Below are positions 41,461-49,187 of a stretch of 64,000 bases of DNA, one piece after another; position 1 is the stretch's first letter, and every line of letters begins with the position of its first letter. The stretch covers positions 4,278,001 to 4,342,000 of the forward strand of contig NC_017093.1 in NCBI RefSeq assembly GCF_000284295.1, written 5' to 3'. Under the pieces are notes generated by a model. The model ran no database searches. It saw only the letters and a program-made list of their open reading frames with translations, and was not told the DNA's origin. Made by a program: the position numbers and the translations under genes. This DNA is from Actinoplanes missouriensis 431. GTDB lineage: Bacteria; Actinomycetota; Actinomycetes; Mycobacteriales; Micromonosporaceae.

Positions 41461-42390
41461 TCAGGCGAACCAGGTGAGCGCCTGGCCGTGCGGGCGGGCC
41501 CAGCCCTTCGCGGCGCCGTCGAGGGCGACGACGTTGTGCAGGGCGCCGTCCGGTGGCGCGGGGAGCTGACCGAGAGGGATCACGCCGGGCGCCTCCACCG
41601 AGATCCAGTGGCCGGGGAGGTCGCGGACCAGCGCGGCGAACCGCTCCCGGCGCGGCGGCGGGACCTGGTAGAGCACCGATGTGTGGAAGACGACCAGGGT
41701 GGCGTCCCGCGGCGCCTGGGCGGCCAGGGCGGGCAGGTCGTCGACGAGGTCGCCGCGGGTGAGCGGGGGCTGCGCGGCGAGGGCGGCGGCCTGGTGCAGG
41801 CGGTCGCGGCGCTCGTGGTGTTCCGGCCAGATCAGCGCCTCCAGCCAGGCCCGGTCGTCCGGGTCGGTGATGGTCAGCGGATTGCGGTCCAGGCCGGCCC
41901 GCCAGGCGATCTCGGGCAGTCGCCGCGGGGCGGGTGTTCCGGTGAGCGCGCAGGTCAGCACGGGTTCGTCAGCGCCGATCCGGTGACCGTCGTAGTCGTA
42001 GCCGTACCGGTCGGGGTAGAGGTTGAGGCCGGCCGACGCGCCGACCTCCAGCAGGGCGAGCGGCTGCGGCAGGGCGGCCAGGATCGGCAGCAGCAGCGCG
42101 CAGCGGCCGATCTCGTTGGTCTGGGTGGCGCGGGTCAGCAGACCGGTTCGGATCGCCGGCCAGTGGGCGACGGCGTAGTCGTGGAACGCCGCCGGGTCGC
42201 CGACCGGGCCGCCGAGCCGGCGCACCACGGCGAAGAGCAGGTTCGGCTGCCGTTTCGCCGGCGGGACCGTGCCGAGCAGCTCCAGGATCTCCGGGTCGGC
42301 GGCGACAGCGGTGGCGAGGCGGTCGTAGGCGGGGGAGACCCCGCGGGCCTCGCGGGCGGCGAACTCGGCATAGATCGACGGGGTCGTCAC
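41461..42390 (-). CDS. DUF2332 family protein
   Basis: The 309-residue protein has 'YAEFAAREARGVSPAYDRLA' at the start, 'NEIGRCALLLPILAALPQPLALLEVGASAGLNLYPDRY' in overlapping pieces, and 'ATLVVFHTSVLYQVP', matching DUF2332. The 'LLEVGASAGLNL' strand-loop looks like a nucleotide- or SAM-binding motif, so a methyltransferase-like fold is likely, but the reaction is unknown. GTG 42390 has CACGAT seven bases upstream; a longer frame from 42513 was rejected. The region 41246-41460 downstream contains no visible gene. Confidence 0.82.
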   Translation of the reverse strand: MTTPSIYAEFAAREARGVSPAYDRLATAVAADPEILELLGTVPPAKRQPNLLFAVVRRLGGPVGDPAAFHDYAVAHWPAIRTGLLTRATQTNEIGRCALLLPILAALPQPLALLEVGASAGLNLYPDRYGYDYDGHRIGADEPVLTCALTGTPAPRRLPEIAWRAGLDRNPLTITDPDDRAWLEALIWPEHHERRDRLHQAAALAAQPPLTRGDLVDDLPALAAQAPRDATLVVFHTSVLYQVPPPRRERFAALVRDLPGHWISVEAPGVIPLGQLPAPPDGALHNVVALDGAAKGWARPHGQALTWFA

Positions 42391-42424
42391 CCCGGTGATC
42401 GTGGCACAGGGCCACAATGGCCGG

Positions 42425-42901
42425 ATGCGGATCCGAGCGGCCCACGACGGGGAACTGGCGGCGCTGCGGGAGATCGAGCAGGCCGCCGGGGAGGCGTTCC
42501 GGGAGATCGGCATGCCGGAGATCGCCGACGACGAGCCGCTGCCGGTGGCGGTGCTCGCCGGGTATGCGGCGGCCGGCCGGGCCTGGGTCGCCGTGGACGA
42601 CGCGGACCGGCCGGCCGGCTACCTGATCGCCGACGAGCTGGACGGGCACCTGCACATCGAGCAGGTGTCGGTGCATCCGGCGCACGCGCGCCGGGGGATC
42701 GGCCGGCGGCTGATCGACCACCTGCCCGGGACGCTGACGCTGACCACGTTCGCCGCCGTCCCGTGGAACGCGCCCTATTACCGGCGGTGCGGGTTCGTCG
42801 TGCTGGCCGACGGCGAGCTGACCCCGGCGCTGCGGGCGGTCCGGGAGCGGGAGGCGGCGCACGGCCTGGACCGCTGGCCGCGGGTCTGCATGCGCCGCTG
42901 A
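42425..42901 (+). CDS. GNAT N-acetyltransferase
   Basis: The 158-residue protein is a compact GNAT: 'MRIRAAHDGELAALREIE', 'AWVAVDDADRPAGYLIAD', 'HIEQVSVHPAHARRGIGRRLIDHL' with the acetyl-CoA loop RRGIGR, and 'VPWNAPYYRRCGFVVL'. Substrate is unknown. ATG 42425 has CACAAT six bases upstream, a near-consensus leaderless -10. It is divergent from the DUF2332 gene by 34 bp, and its stop abuts the convergent membrane gene's stop at 42902. Confidence 0.87.
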   Translation: MRIRAAHDGELAALREIEQAAGEAFREIGMPEIADDEPLPVAVLAGYAAAGRAWVAVDDADRPAGYLIADELDGHLHIEQVSVHPAHARRGIGRRLIDHLPGTLTLTTFAAVPWNAPYYRRCGFVVLADGELTPALRAVREREAAHGLDRWPRVCMRR

Positions 42902-43309
42902 TCAGGTCGCGGCGGGGTGTGGCGTTCGCATCCGCCGGACCGCGAGGATGATCACCGGCACCAGCACGAGGTGGCAGATCGCCAGGGCCGCCGTGCTGGC
43001 CGTGTCGAAGTCGGCGGCAAGCGTCATGAGCGGGACCGTGGCGACCGCCAGGAACGGGCCGGCGATCAGCGCGGCCGTCGCCACCCAGCCGGCCCGGGGT
43101 GCCAGCAGCGCGACGACCGACAGGCCGAGCAGCAGGGGCACCGCGCTGAACCCGGCCACGGTGAGTGCGTCAACCTCGGCCGGCTCGCCCCGCGAGGTGA
43201 ACCGGTAGGTGGCGCCGGCGGCCCGGCCGATCGCGTACACCACGAGGTTGAGCGCGACCGCGGCGGTGACGCCGAGCGCGACCACCGCGGCCCGTCGCGG
43301 CTCAGGCAT
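42902..43309 (-). CDS. DUF6069-like membrane protein
   Basis: The 135-residue product has four helices and the loop 'ALNLVVYAIGRAAGATYRFTSRGEPAEVDALTVAGFSAVPLLLG' (in overlapping pieces), which resembles the DUF6069 family. The ATG at 43309 overlaps the 3' end of the SRPBCC gene (stop 43302), so the three genes 44161-42902 probably form one operon. Function is unknown. Confidence 0.65.
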   Translation of the reverse strand: MPEPRRAAVVALGVTAAVALNLVVYAIGRAAGATYRFTSRGEPAEVDALTVAGFSAVPLLLGLSVVALLAPRAGWVATAALIAGPFLAVATVPLMTLAADFDTASTAALAICHLVLVPVIILAVRRMRTPHPAAT

Positions 43310-43787
43310 CGGTCCGAAGAGCGTCGGTCCGCTGGGCATCCCGGGTCCGGCGGGTCAGGAACGCCTCGATCCGGTCGAACGCGCCGGCCCAGACCTCGCC
43401 GACGAAGAAATCACGGACCTCCGGTACGGGGAAGCCGCTCTGCACCACCGTCATCAGCGTCCCGCCGTCCCGGGCCTCGAAGGTGATCTCGATGCGGGTC
43501 TGCATGGTCATGCCGTCCGGGCTCGACCCGGTCGAGTCCGTGACCAGCCGGTGCGGGCGGTCGATCTCGACGAACGTCTGCGTCTCCCGGAACAGCGCGT
43601 CCGGGCTGGGACCCCAGACCGCCGTCTGGGTGCCGCCGACCCGCAGGTCGACCTCGATCTCGACGATGCCGGGCTCCTCGTCGAGGATGCTGAACCAGAT
43701 CTTCTGCTTCTCGGCGTCGGTGTACGCGTCGAAGACCTCCTCCGGTGTGGCCGGCAGCTGCCGCGTCATCCGCATGTCGAAGCTCAT
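43302..43787 (-). CDS. SRPBCC-domain protein (AHSA1-like)
   Basis: The 161-residue protein shows the AHSA1/SRPBCC pattern: 'TRQLPATPEEVFDAYTDAEKQKIWF', 'VEIEVDLRVGGTQTAVWGPSPD', 'RPHRLVTDSTGSS', 'ITFEARDGGTLMTVVQSGFPVPEVRDFF' and 'GAFDRIEAFL'. The fold binds hydrophobic ligands. It follows an ArsR regulator with an ATGA overlap, the common arrangement in actinobacteria in which the pair is controlled by the regulator. The ligand is unknown. Confidence 0.88.
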   Translation of the reverse strand: MSFDMRMTRQLPATPEEVFDAYTDAEKQKIWFSILDEEPGIVEIEVDLRVGGTQTAVWGPSPDALFRETQTFVEIDRPHRLVTDSTGSSPDGMTMQTRIEITFEARDGGTLMTVVQSGFPVPEVRDFFVGEVWAGAFDRIEAFLTRRTRDAQRTDALRTDA

Positions 43788-44161
43788 TCCCGGGGTCCTT
43801 TCGGGTCGTCCGATGGGTGTGTCTCGTCCTGCTGCGGTCCGCCGCGGAGGGTGAGGAAGACGTCGAGACCGTCCAGCCGGCGGGCCCAGAGGCGCTGGTA
43901 GAAGGCGATCCACGCCATCGCCTCGTCGAGCGGCGCGGTGGCGAGGCGGCACATTCGGGTGCGCCCCACCTTCTCGGTCACGATCAGGCCGGCGTCCTCG
44001 AGGACGCGCAGGTGTTTCGTCATGCCGGTCAGGGTCATGCCGGTCGGCTCGGTGAGCTCGCCGACGCTGGCCGGGCCGTCGCCGAGGCGGATCAGGACAC
44101 CGCGGCGGACCGGGTCGGCCAGGCACGCGAAGACCCGATCGAGAGTGTCTTTCTGAACCAT
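43784..44161 (-). CDS. ArsR-family regulator
   Basis: The 125-residue winged-helix protein has 'LDRVFACLADPVRRGVLIRLGDGPASVGELTEPTGMTLTGMTKHLRVLEDAGLIVTEKVGRTRMCRL' (in overlapping pieces), the ArsR/HTH_20 pattern. No metal-binding Cys box is present, so it senses something other than metals. ATG 44161 follows TATGCT (plus 44169-44174) by seven bases, with TTGAAC 17 bp further upstream. A perfect palindrome overlaps its start codon. The alternative ATG at 44173 would lie inside the -10. It heads the operon with the SRPBCC and membrane genes. Confidence 0.88.
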   Translation of the reverse strand: MVQKDTLDRVFACLADPVRRGVLIRLGDGPASVGELTEPTGMTLTGMTKHLRVLEDAGLIVTEKVGRTRMCRLATAPLDEAMAWIAFYQRLWARRLDGLDVFLTLRGGPQQDETHPSDDPKGPRE

Positions 44162-44197
44162 AAGGTTCAGCATATGACACTGAGCCGACGGGTTCAA
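44153..44197 (-). promoter_or_regulatory. arsR promoter and operator
   Basis: Minus strand: TTGAAC (plus 44192-44197), 17-bp spacer, TATGCT (plus 44169-44174), then ATG after seven bases. CTGAACC-ATAA-GGTTCAG (44153-44170) is a perfect 7-bp inverted repeat covering the start codon, and a further GGTTCAA half-site lies at the -35. It is a probable autoregulatory operator. Confidence 0.75.
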
Positions 44198-44212
44198 TGT
44201 CATGGGAGAAAA

Positions 44213-44240
44213 CGGCGGGGCCCGCGATCGGGCCCCGCCG
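44213..44240 (-). terminator. Perfect 11-bp hairpin terminator
   Basis: CGGCGGGGCCC (44213-44223) pairs with GGGCCCCGCCG (44230-44240) over the loop GCGATC. It starts 13 bp past the stop of the DinB-type gene on the minus strand and separates it from the arsR promoter. Confidence 0.75.
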
Positions 44241-44252
44241 GCGTTGCGGTGA

Positions 44253-45008
44253 CTACTCCGGTTCCCAGGCGATGAGCTGGTCGATGACCCGGCGGTCACC
44301 CTCGACCTTCAGGGCGTCGAGCGGGATCCGGCAGTAGAAGAGCAGCACGATGTCGCTGGCCGTGCCCTCGACGGACGCGTCGGCCGCCTCGGCCGGATGG
44401 CGGGTGCTGTCGGTGTTGCGGGCGCCCTCGGCGGAGAGGAACAGTCGCCAGGACCGGCCCTCGGTGGCGTGGTGGTCGACCGTGGCCGGCTCGTGCGGCC
44501 AGGGGACGGTCGTCGCGGCGCAGGTGGCGAGGAACTCGTCGACGCCGTCGAGCGCGACCTCCTCGGGCAGCGGCTGCGGCGCGCCCGCGGTGAGCTGCGC
44601 GTCGTAGGTGTGCACCGCGATCTCCTGCAACTGGTGGCGGGCCGCGGCGCCGGTCGTCTCCGGCGACTGCGATCGGCCCCACCACGACCAGCAGCCGCGG
44701 TCCGGGCCGGCCTCGCGCAGGGCGTCCACCAACTGCCGTGCCGACGCGTCCCACCAGTCCAGCAGCGCCGCGCGGTCCCGCGGGGCCGGGCTCTCCCAGA
44801 CCGGCTTGGACGGGGGAGCGCCGGCCGGGCCGGCGGCGACGATCGCGGCCCACTTGCGGCGGCCCTCACCCAGGTGCTGCGCCAGGTCGAACAGGGTCCA
44901 CCCGGGACAGCTCGGCACCAGCGCGTCGAGGTCGGGGGCGGCGGCGATCGCGGCCCGGAACGCGGCGGCCCGGTCGTCGATCAGCCGGAGCACGTCAGAG
45001 TATTCCAT
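44253..45008 (-). CDS. Maleylpyruvate-isomerase-type (TIGR03083) mycothiol-dependent protein
   Basis: The 251-residue protein has the DinB-like N-terminal domain with 'VPSCPGWTLFDLAQHLGEGRRKWA' (metal His in AQHLGE) and 'HQLQEIAVHTYDAQLTAG' (metal His and the H-x-x-D signature), followed by the C-terminal small domain 'SDIVLLFYCRIPLDALKVEGD'. The family contains mycothiol-dependent isomerases and transferases. The exact reaction is unknown. TAGACA, six bases before the ATG, is near-consensus. The downstream hairpin terminates the gene. Confidence 0.82.
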   Translation of the reverse strand: MEYSDVLRLIDDRAAAFRAAIAAAPDLDALVPSCPGWTLFDLAQHLGEGRRKWAAIVAAGPAGAPPSKPVWESPAPRDRAALLDWWDASARQLVDALREAGPDRGCWSWWGRSQSPETTGAAARHQLQEIAVHTYDAQLTAGAPQPLPEEVALDGVDEFLATCAATTVPWPHEPATVDHHATEGRSWRLFLSAEGARNTDSTRHPAEAADASVEGTASDIVLLFYCRIPLDALKVEGDRRVIDQLIAWEPE

Positions 45009-45048
45009 CGGGGCTGTCTACCACCGGCCGTCGACATCGGACAGCGAA

Positions 45049-45825
45049 TTATCGGGGCCCGTCCGCTCTCCGGGCCCGCAGCACGCAGGTCAGCATCGGG
45101 AGGGTGAACTCGCCGTCGGCGGTCTCGGGGCGGCTCGCCAGGAACGCACGGATCCGGTCGAGGGCGGCCTGCCGCTCGTCCGCCGGCATCACCAGCATCC
45201 CGGCCCGCGTCCCCAGCGTCGCCACCAGGGAGTCCGCGGTGCGCGGCTGTCCGTGCTCGAACGTGGCCTGCTCCGCCGCCGTGAACAGCTCGCCGGGCAG
45301 CGCGATGCCGGCCGCCTCGACCCGCCAGCTGTCCGGCGTGTCCCGCGGGCCGATCGCCGCGCTGCCGCTGACCCGGGCCAGCCCGGCCACCCAGTCGATC
45401 CGGTCGTCCACGACGTTCCAGAGTCCGGCCACGACACCGCCGGGCGCGAGGACGCGGGCGATCTCCGGCCCGGCGGTGCCCATGTCGAACCAGTGCATGG
45501 CGTTGCCGGCCAGCACCGCGTCGACCGAGCCGTCCGGCAGCGGGATCGACTCCGCGCCGCCGGCCAGCGCCGGCACGTCCGGCAGCTCCCGGCGCAGCTC
45601 GGCCAGCATCGCCGGGTCCGGTTCGACGGCGGTGACGGCGCCGCCGGCCGCGCGGATCGTGGCGGTGAGCTTGCCGGTGCCCGCCCCGAGATCGAGCACG
45701 CGCGCGCCCGGCGCGGTGTCGAGGATCCAGCGCACGGCGGCCTGCGCGTAGTCCGGGCGGTGTGCGGCGTAGGCGGTGGCCGCCCTCCCGAAGGAGGAGG
45801 CCAATTCCTGTTCGTCCCGTTTCAT
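45049..45825 (-). CDS. Class I SAM-dependent methyltransferase
   Basis: The 258-residue protein has motif I 'VLDLGAGTGKLTATI' (about 43-57), the acidic strand 'AVEPDPAMLAELRR', 'VDAVLAGNAMHWFDM' as motif II/post-I, and 'ARVLAPGGVVAGLWN'. It belongs to the methyltransferase 11 type, with unknown substrate. TAGGGT lies six bases before the ATG at 45825, giving a leaderless start. The gene is 41 bp upstream of the DinB-type gene and could be co-transcribed with it. Confidence 0.9.
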   Translation of the reverse strand: MKRDEQELASSFGRAATAYAAHRPDYAQAAVRWILDTAPGARVLDLGAGTGKLTATIRAAGGAVTAVEPDPAMLAELRRELPDVPALAGGAESIPLPDGSVDAVLAGNAMHWFDMGTAGPEIARVLAPGGVVAGLWNVVDDRIDWVAGLARVSGSAAIGPRDTPDSWRVEAAGIALPGELFTAAEQATFEHGQPRTADSLVATLGTRAGMLVMPADERQAALDRIRAFLASRPETADGEFTLPMLTCVLRARRADGPR

Positions 45826-45875
45826 GCGGTCACCCTAGGGTCGCGCCGCAAACCTGCCGCCGTTCTTCGGCGCGC

Positions 45876-46328
45876 CTATCCGGTCGGGGACGGTTCTGGG
45901 GGCGTACCCCGGTGGAGGAAGCGCAACCGGACGCCGTGCTGGACCAGACCGGCGAGGCGGGCCGCCGCCAGGGGTCGCGTCGCGGCCGGAATCCGCTGCC
46001 AGCGGGGAGGGACCGCGGCGTGGTAGAGCGTCGGACCGCCGAGCGCCGCGTGCGCGGCCCGCAGCAGGTCGGCGCCCACCTGCGGATCGGCGTCCAGATC
46101 GAACCACTCCAGCCAGGGGCGGCCGGCCGCGCCCGGCGGCAGCACCCAGGCGGCGCGGCCGACCACCCGATCGCCGCGCAGCGCGACCCAGGTACGCTCC
46201 GGGTGGTAGCCGCCCGTGGCGACGCCGTCGAGGTAGCCGGTGCGGGGCAGCTCGGGCAGCGGGTCGGGCATCGACGTGAAGAGACTTTCCTCGCCCGCGG
46301 TAAGCGGGCGGATGACCAGATCGGACAT
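45876..46328 (-). CDS. GNAT-related protein, probably truncated
   Basis: The 150-residue product starts 'MSDLVIRPLTAGEESLFTSMPDPLP' and has 'HPERTWVALRGDRVVGRAAWVLPPG' and 'WLEWFDLDADPQVGADLLRAAHAAL'. This looks like the N-terminal half of a longer two-part GNAT family of nearly 300 residues; the second domain with the acetyl-CoA loop is missing, and the end 'LRFLHRGTPPEPSPTG' stops where the relative would continue. GGAGG lies about 8 nt before the ATG. A 16-codon ORF precedes it by 30 bp with its own strong ribosome site. Confidence 0.6.
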   Translation of the reverse strand: MSDLVIRPLTAGEESLFTSMPDPLPELPRTGYLDGVATGGYHPERTWVALRGDRVVGRAAWVLPPGAAGRPWLEWFDLDADPQVGADLLRAAHAALGGPTLYHAAVPPRWQRIPAATRPLAAARLAGLVQHGVRLRFLHRGTPPEPSPTG

Positions 46329-46358
46329 GGCGGGAACCTCCGGCAGCGAGCGCCCCGG

Positions 46359-46409
46359 TCAGACCCGCGAGGACGCCGGGACGCGGGAGGGGCGCAGAAC
46401 ATCGGACAT
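46359..46409 (-). CDS. Putative 16-residue leader peptide
   Basis: AAGGAGGT stands 9-10 nt before an ATG at 46409 that opens the ORF MSDVLRPSRVPASSRV, ended by TGA 30 bp before the next start. Its first codons (ATGTCCGAT) repeat those of the downstream GNAT gene. Four of 16 residues are Ser and three Arg. A translation-coupling or attenuation role is possible, or it may be the remnant of a duplicated start region. Confidence 0.45.
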   Translation of the reverse strand: MSDVLRPSRVPASSRV

Positions 46410-46542
46410 GGTGTTCTGACCTCCTTCCGGCTCACGGCGTGCCCCGGAACCTATCCGACGAGAGCTCGCCCGAGCAATCGTGCGATGGAACGCGCGCGTG
46501 TTCTGCTTGGCCCGGGCGTCCGGCGTGCCTAGTCTCAGTCGG

Positions 46543-47115
46543 ATGTCCACACAGATCAGCGACCTGCTCGACATGGCCGCGCCGGCGGTGAGCCCGGTGG
46601 TGCACGGGGTTCGCGACGAGCAGTTGCCGGCCGCGACGCCCTGCGCCGACTTCACGGTGCACGCCCTGCTCGGCCATCTGCTCCAGGTGACCACCAACTT
46701 CCAGGCCCTGGCCCGGCACGCGGACGCCGACTGGAGCCCGGGACCGGACCGGGTGACCGGCGACTGGCGGGACGGTTTCGACCGTGACCTGGCCGCGCTG
46801 CGTGAGGCGTGGTCGGTGCCGGAGGCGGTGGAAGGGGTGTCGGCCGGGATGGGGCTGCCGCAGCGCACCGTCGGGCTGATGCTGGTGGTTGACCTGGTGG
46901 TGCACGGCTGGGATCTGGCGGCCGCGACCGGGCAGAGTCTGCGGGTGCCGGGACCGCTGCTCACGGTGACCGGGGAGTTCCTGGAGCAGATGGCGGACAA
47001 GGGGCGGGCGATGGGGGCGTTCGGTCCGGCGGTGACGCCGCCTGACGACGCGGACGAGTGGGAGAGGATGCTCGCGATGACCGGCCGGGATCCGCGCTGG
47101 AGCGGTGCCGCTTAG
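46543..47115 (+). CDS. TIGR03086-family metal-binding protein
   Basis: The 190-residue DinB-like protein has 'ISDLLDMAAPAVSPVVHGVRDEQLPAATPCADFTVHALLGHLL' (in overlapping pieces) and 'VVDLVVHGWDLAAATGQ', the TIGR03086 signature with metal His residues in GHLL and VHGWD. Related proteins are mycothiol-dependent enzymes; the reaction is unknown. TAGTCT (46530-46535) lies seven bases before the ATG, and TTGGCC 17 bp further upstream is a plausible -35, so the gene is leaderless. Repeat copy C follows about 110 bp downstream. Confidence 0.85.
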   Translation: MSTQISDLLDMAAPAVSPVVHGVRDEQLPAATPCADFTVHALLGHLLQVTTNFQALARHADADWSPGPDRVTGDWRDGFDRDLAALREAWSVPEAVEGVSAGMGLPQRTVGLMLVVDLVVHGWDLAAATGQSLRVPGPLLTVTGEFLEQMADKGRAMGAFGPAVTPPDDADEWERMLAMTGRDPRWSGAA

Positions 47116-47226
47116 CGTGTCGTTCCACCGGGCGATTTCTCGCCTGAGAGCGGGACGCGCGCTCACGGCTCAGCGCATCCGACCGTCCTCGGAGCGCCAT
47201 GCCGTGACGCTGGTGATCAGCACTGT

Positions 47227-47378
47227 GGACCGGCTGGACCGGCCGGCTGTCAGGGCTGTCCGAGCACCCTGCTGACAGCACTGGTAGCCGGCTCGTCTGG
47301 TCCGGCTGGTGACCAGTGCTGTTGGGCGTCCGCGTTGTCCGCGCTGAGAGCCAGCCGGCATCGGCGCTTCCAAGATCC
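47227..47378 (+). repeat. Dispersed intergenic repeat, copy C
   Basis: This tract between two convergent genes shares GTGCTGTTGGGCGTCCG, CTGAGAGCCAGCCGGCATCG and a TTCCAAGATCC end with copy B and runs in the same orientation. Left of these it has CCGGCTGGACCGGCCGGCTG. The gap 47116-47415 contains no gene. Confidence 0.65.
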
Positions 47379-47415
47379 GCGAGCGCCGGGGCCGGCTGAA
47401 CCCGACCGCGATGTG

Positions 47416-47985
47416 TCAGGGATAGATTTTCTCCTTGTTCGCCAGCATCGCGACGAATTTCTCGATGCGCTGGGCGCGCGTCTCGGCCTTTTTCGCGCTC
47501 TGGACGCGATAGAGCACCGCGTACCGGTTCTTGCTGTCCAGGGTGGCGAAGAACTCCGCCGCGTCCGGGTCCTCGTCCAGGGCGGCCTGCAGGTCGTCGG
47601 GCACGGTCATCTTGCTCTGCGACGCGTACGCCGCCTCCCACCGGCCGTCCGCCTTGGCGGCGTCGACCTCCCGTTGCCCGGAGGGGTGCATCAGGTCCGC
47701 CGCGATCAGCCGCTCGACACGGTCGCGGTTGGCCTGGGACCAGGGACTGCGCTTGGTACGCGGGGTGAACCGCTGCTGCCAGTACTGGTCGTCGATCTTG
47801 TCGCGCTGGCTGTCGATCCATCCGAAGCAGATCGCGCCGTCCAGCGCTTCGGCGTAGGTGATGCTCGATACCTCGGTCGCCTTCTTGGCGATCTTGACCC
47901 AGACGCCGGGGCTGTTCTCATGATGCTCAGCCAGCCATTGACGCCACTGGCCGGCATCCTGGAAGAAGACAACGGGCTCACTCAT
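47416..47985 (-). CDS. YdeI/OmpD-associated family protein
   Basis: The 189-residue protein matches the YdeI family: 'VVFFQDAGQWRQWLAEHHENSPGVWVKIAKK' (in overlapping pieces), 'ITYAEALDGAICFGWIDSQRDKIDDQYWQQRFTPRTKRSPWSQANRDRVERLIA' and the C-terminal 'DSKNRYAVLYRVQSAKKAETRAQRIEKFVAMLANKEKIYP'. The family is linked with bacteriocin resistance or OmpD association in proteobacteria, but a function in actinobacteria is not established. ATG 47985 is where homology starts; TTTGAT seven bases upstream is a weak -10. Confidence 0.87.
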   Translation of the reverse strand: MSEPVVFFQDAGQWRQWLAEHHENSPGVWVKIAKKATEVSSITYAEALDGAICFGWIDSQRDKIDDQYWQQRFTPRTKRSPWSQANRDRVERLIAADLMHPSGQREVDAAKADGRWEAAYASQSKMTVPDDLQAALDEDPDAAEFFATLDSKNRYAVLYRVQSAKKAETRAQRIEKFVAMLANKEKIYP

Positions 47986-48417
47986 GGTGCCGATCAAAGC
48001 AGATAGCCGCCCCGCCACGCAGGAGCCCGTCTCCACTTTCGATCGCCCTCCCATGGCGCTCCGTCACATAGCGGCACGTCAACATCGTGCGCCGGCGCGT
48101 AGCCCTGTCCCGATGCACCGTCCACTGTCGGAAGGTGTACAGCCGACCGATCGCGCCGCCCCCGCCAGCCGGTCCGGCGGCACCAATGCTCACTCGGTGG
48201 GGGCCGAGGTGCCATCGAGGGCCGTAAGCGTTTCCGAGGACGTCGGATAAACGCGTCTGGCCCATTCTTAGCGTCGCCGCGATCTCCGTTTCCATAGGCT
48301 TGTCACAACGACGCCCAGCAGGAGCAGAAATCGCTGTGAACGGCACAATCATGCCGCCAGATGGACCGGCCGGCCGGCAAATTGCTCCACTCGAGTGATC
48401 CCGGCGCCTGACCCCGC
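47986..48417. other. Intergenic region without a convincing gene
   Basis: These 432 bp lie between the divergent starts or stops of YdeI and VOC genes. A long minus-strand open frame covers most of it but has no start signal, family resemblance or consistent codon bias. No repeats or strong hairpins were noticed apart from the terminator at its right edge. Confidence 0.4.
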
Positions 48418-48463
48418 GACGAGAGATGCCCCGCCCGGTTGGCTGGGCGGGGCATCTCTCGTC
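48418..48463 (-). terminator. Perfect 19-bp hairpin terminator
   Basis: GACGAGAGATGCCCCGCCC (48418-48436) pairs perfectly with GGGCGGGGCATCTCTCGTC (48445-48463) around the loop GGTTGGCT. It starts 8 bp after the VOC stop on the minus strand. No T-tract follows. Its core GATGCCCC resembles the CAP-gene terminator. Confidence 0.85.
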
Positions 48464-48471
48464 AGGGCGGA

Positions 48472-48834
48472 TCAGCCCATCGTGGTGATGCAGAACGGGT
48501 AGCCCGCCGGGTCGAGCAGAACCGTCCACTTGCCCGCGCCGGGCTGCTCAGCCGGCTTGGTCGCACCCAGGGCGAGCAGTTCCGCCTCGGCCTTGTCCAG
48601 GTCGGCGACGCTGAAGTCGACGTGCACCCGGCTGTCCGCCTGGGGCCACGACGGGGCCGCGAAATCCTCGGATTTCACAAATCCCATTCGCATTCCGTTC
48701 TGGCCGCCCAGATAAGCGGCGGTCTCGCTGCTGAACAATTTCTGCCAGCCGGTCGCCTGGGCGTAGAAATCGGCCAGCGATTCCGGGTCCGGGCAATTGA
48801 ACGTGATGGCTCCGGGCTCAGCGATCGCGGTCAT
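48472..48834 (-). CDS. VOC-family (glyoxalase/bleomycin-resistance-like) protein
   Basis: The 120-residue protein has the two beta-alpha-beta-beta-beta units of the VOC fold: 'ITFNCPDPESLADFYAQATGWQ' at the start and 'HVDFSVADLDKAEAELLALGATKP' with 'WTVLLDPAGYPFCI' in the second half. VOC proteins bind a metal and catalyse isomerisation or thiol transfer, or sequester antibiotics. GAGAGGTG lies close before the ATG. Metal ligands are not certain: His is present in 'RVHVDF', but the first site has Thr. Function is unknown. Confidence 0.85.
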   Translation of the reverse strand: MTAIAEPGAITFNCPDPESLADFYAQATGWQKLFSSETAAYLGGQNGMRMGFVKSEDFAAPSWPQADSRVHVDFSVADLDKAEAELLALGATKPAEQPGAGKWTVLLDPAGYPFCITTMG

Positions 48835-49005
48835 GTTTCACCTCTCGCGTGATACTGCTACGGACTGATGCCCACCTTTGCATATCGGCGGCGGCCGTGC
48901 AGCCCGGTGCCGGTGCCGATTCGCGCCCACGACTTCAGCCGCAAGCCGGCGATCTTCGACGCCGCCCACAGCGCGGTAGCCCAATCAGTCGCCGTCCGGA
49001 AGCCC

Positions 49006-49093
49006 TTTTCCTAGAGTCCTAGGATGCCTTACGAGCAGTGCGGCAAGCCGCACCAAGAACCCCGGAGGACGGCTACGCCGACCAGACCACGGA
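49006..49093 (+). repeat. Left copy of an 88-bp direct repeat
   Basis: It shares about four of five positions with 50834-50920: a CCTAGAGTCCTAGGATG start, the hairpin GTGCGGCAAGCCGCAC, and GGACGGCT-CGCCGACCA. In each copy the ATG opens a short frame starting M-(P/A)-Y-(E/G)-Q-C-G-K-P-H. The rest of 48835-49187 contains no gene that I can support. Confidence 0.65.
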
Positions 49094-49187
49094 GCCGTTT
49101 GAACGTCACTGTGGGCACGCGTGGTCGACGGTGGATTTCGGGTCCGCGAGTTTCGACACCACTGCGCCGAAGCGCCCGGATCTACGG

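Noticed and set aside
47978..48529. A 183-codon minus-strand frame in the gap after YdeI
   Set aside because: No domain, no ribosome site or -10, and it crosses the VOC terminator hairpin.
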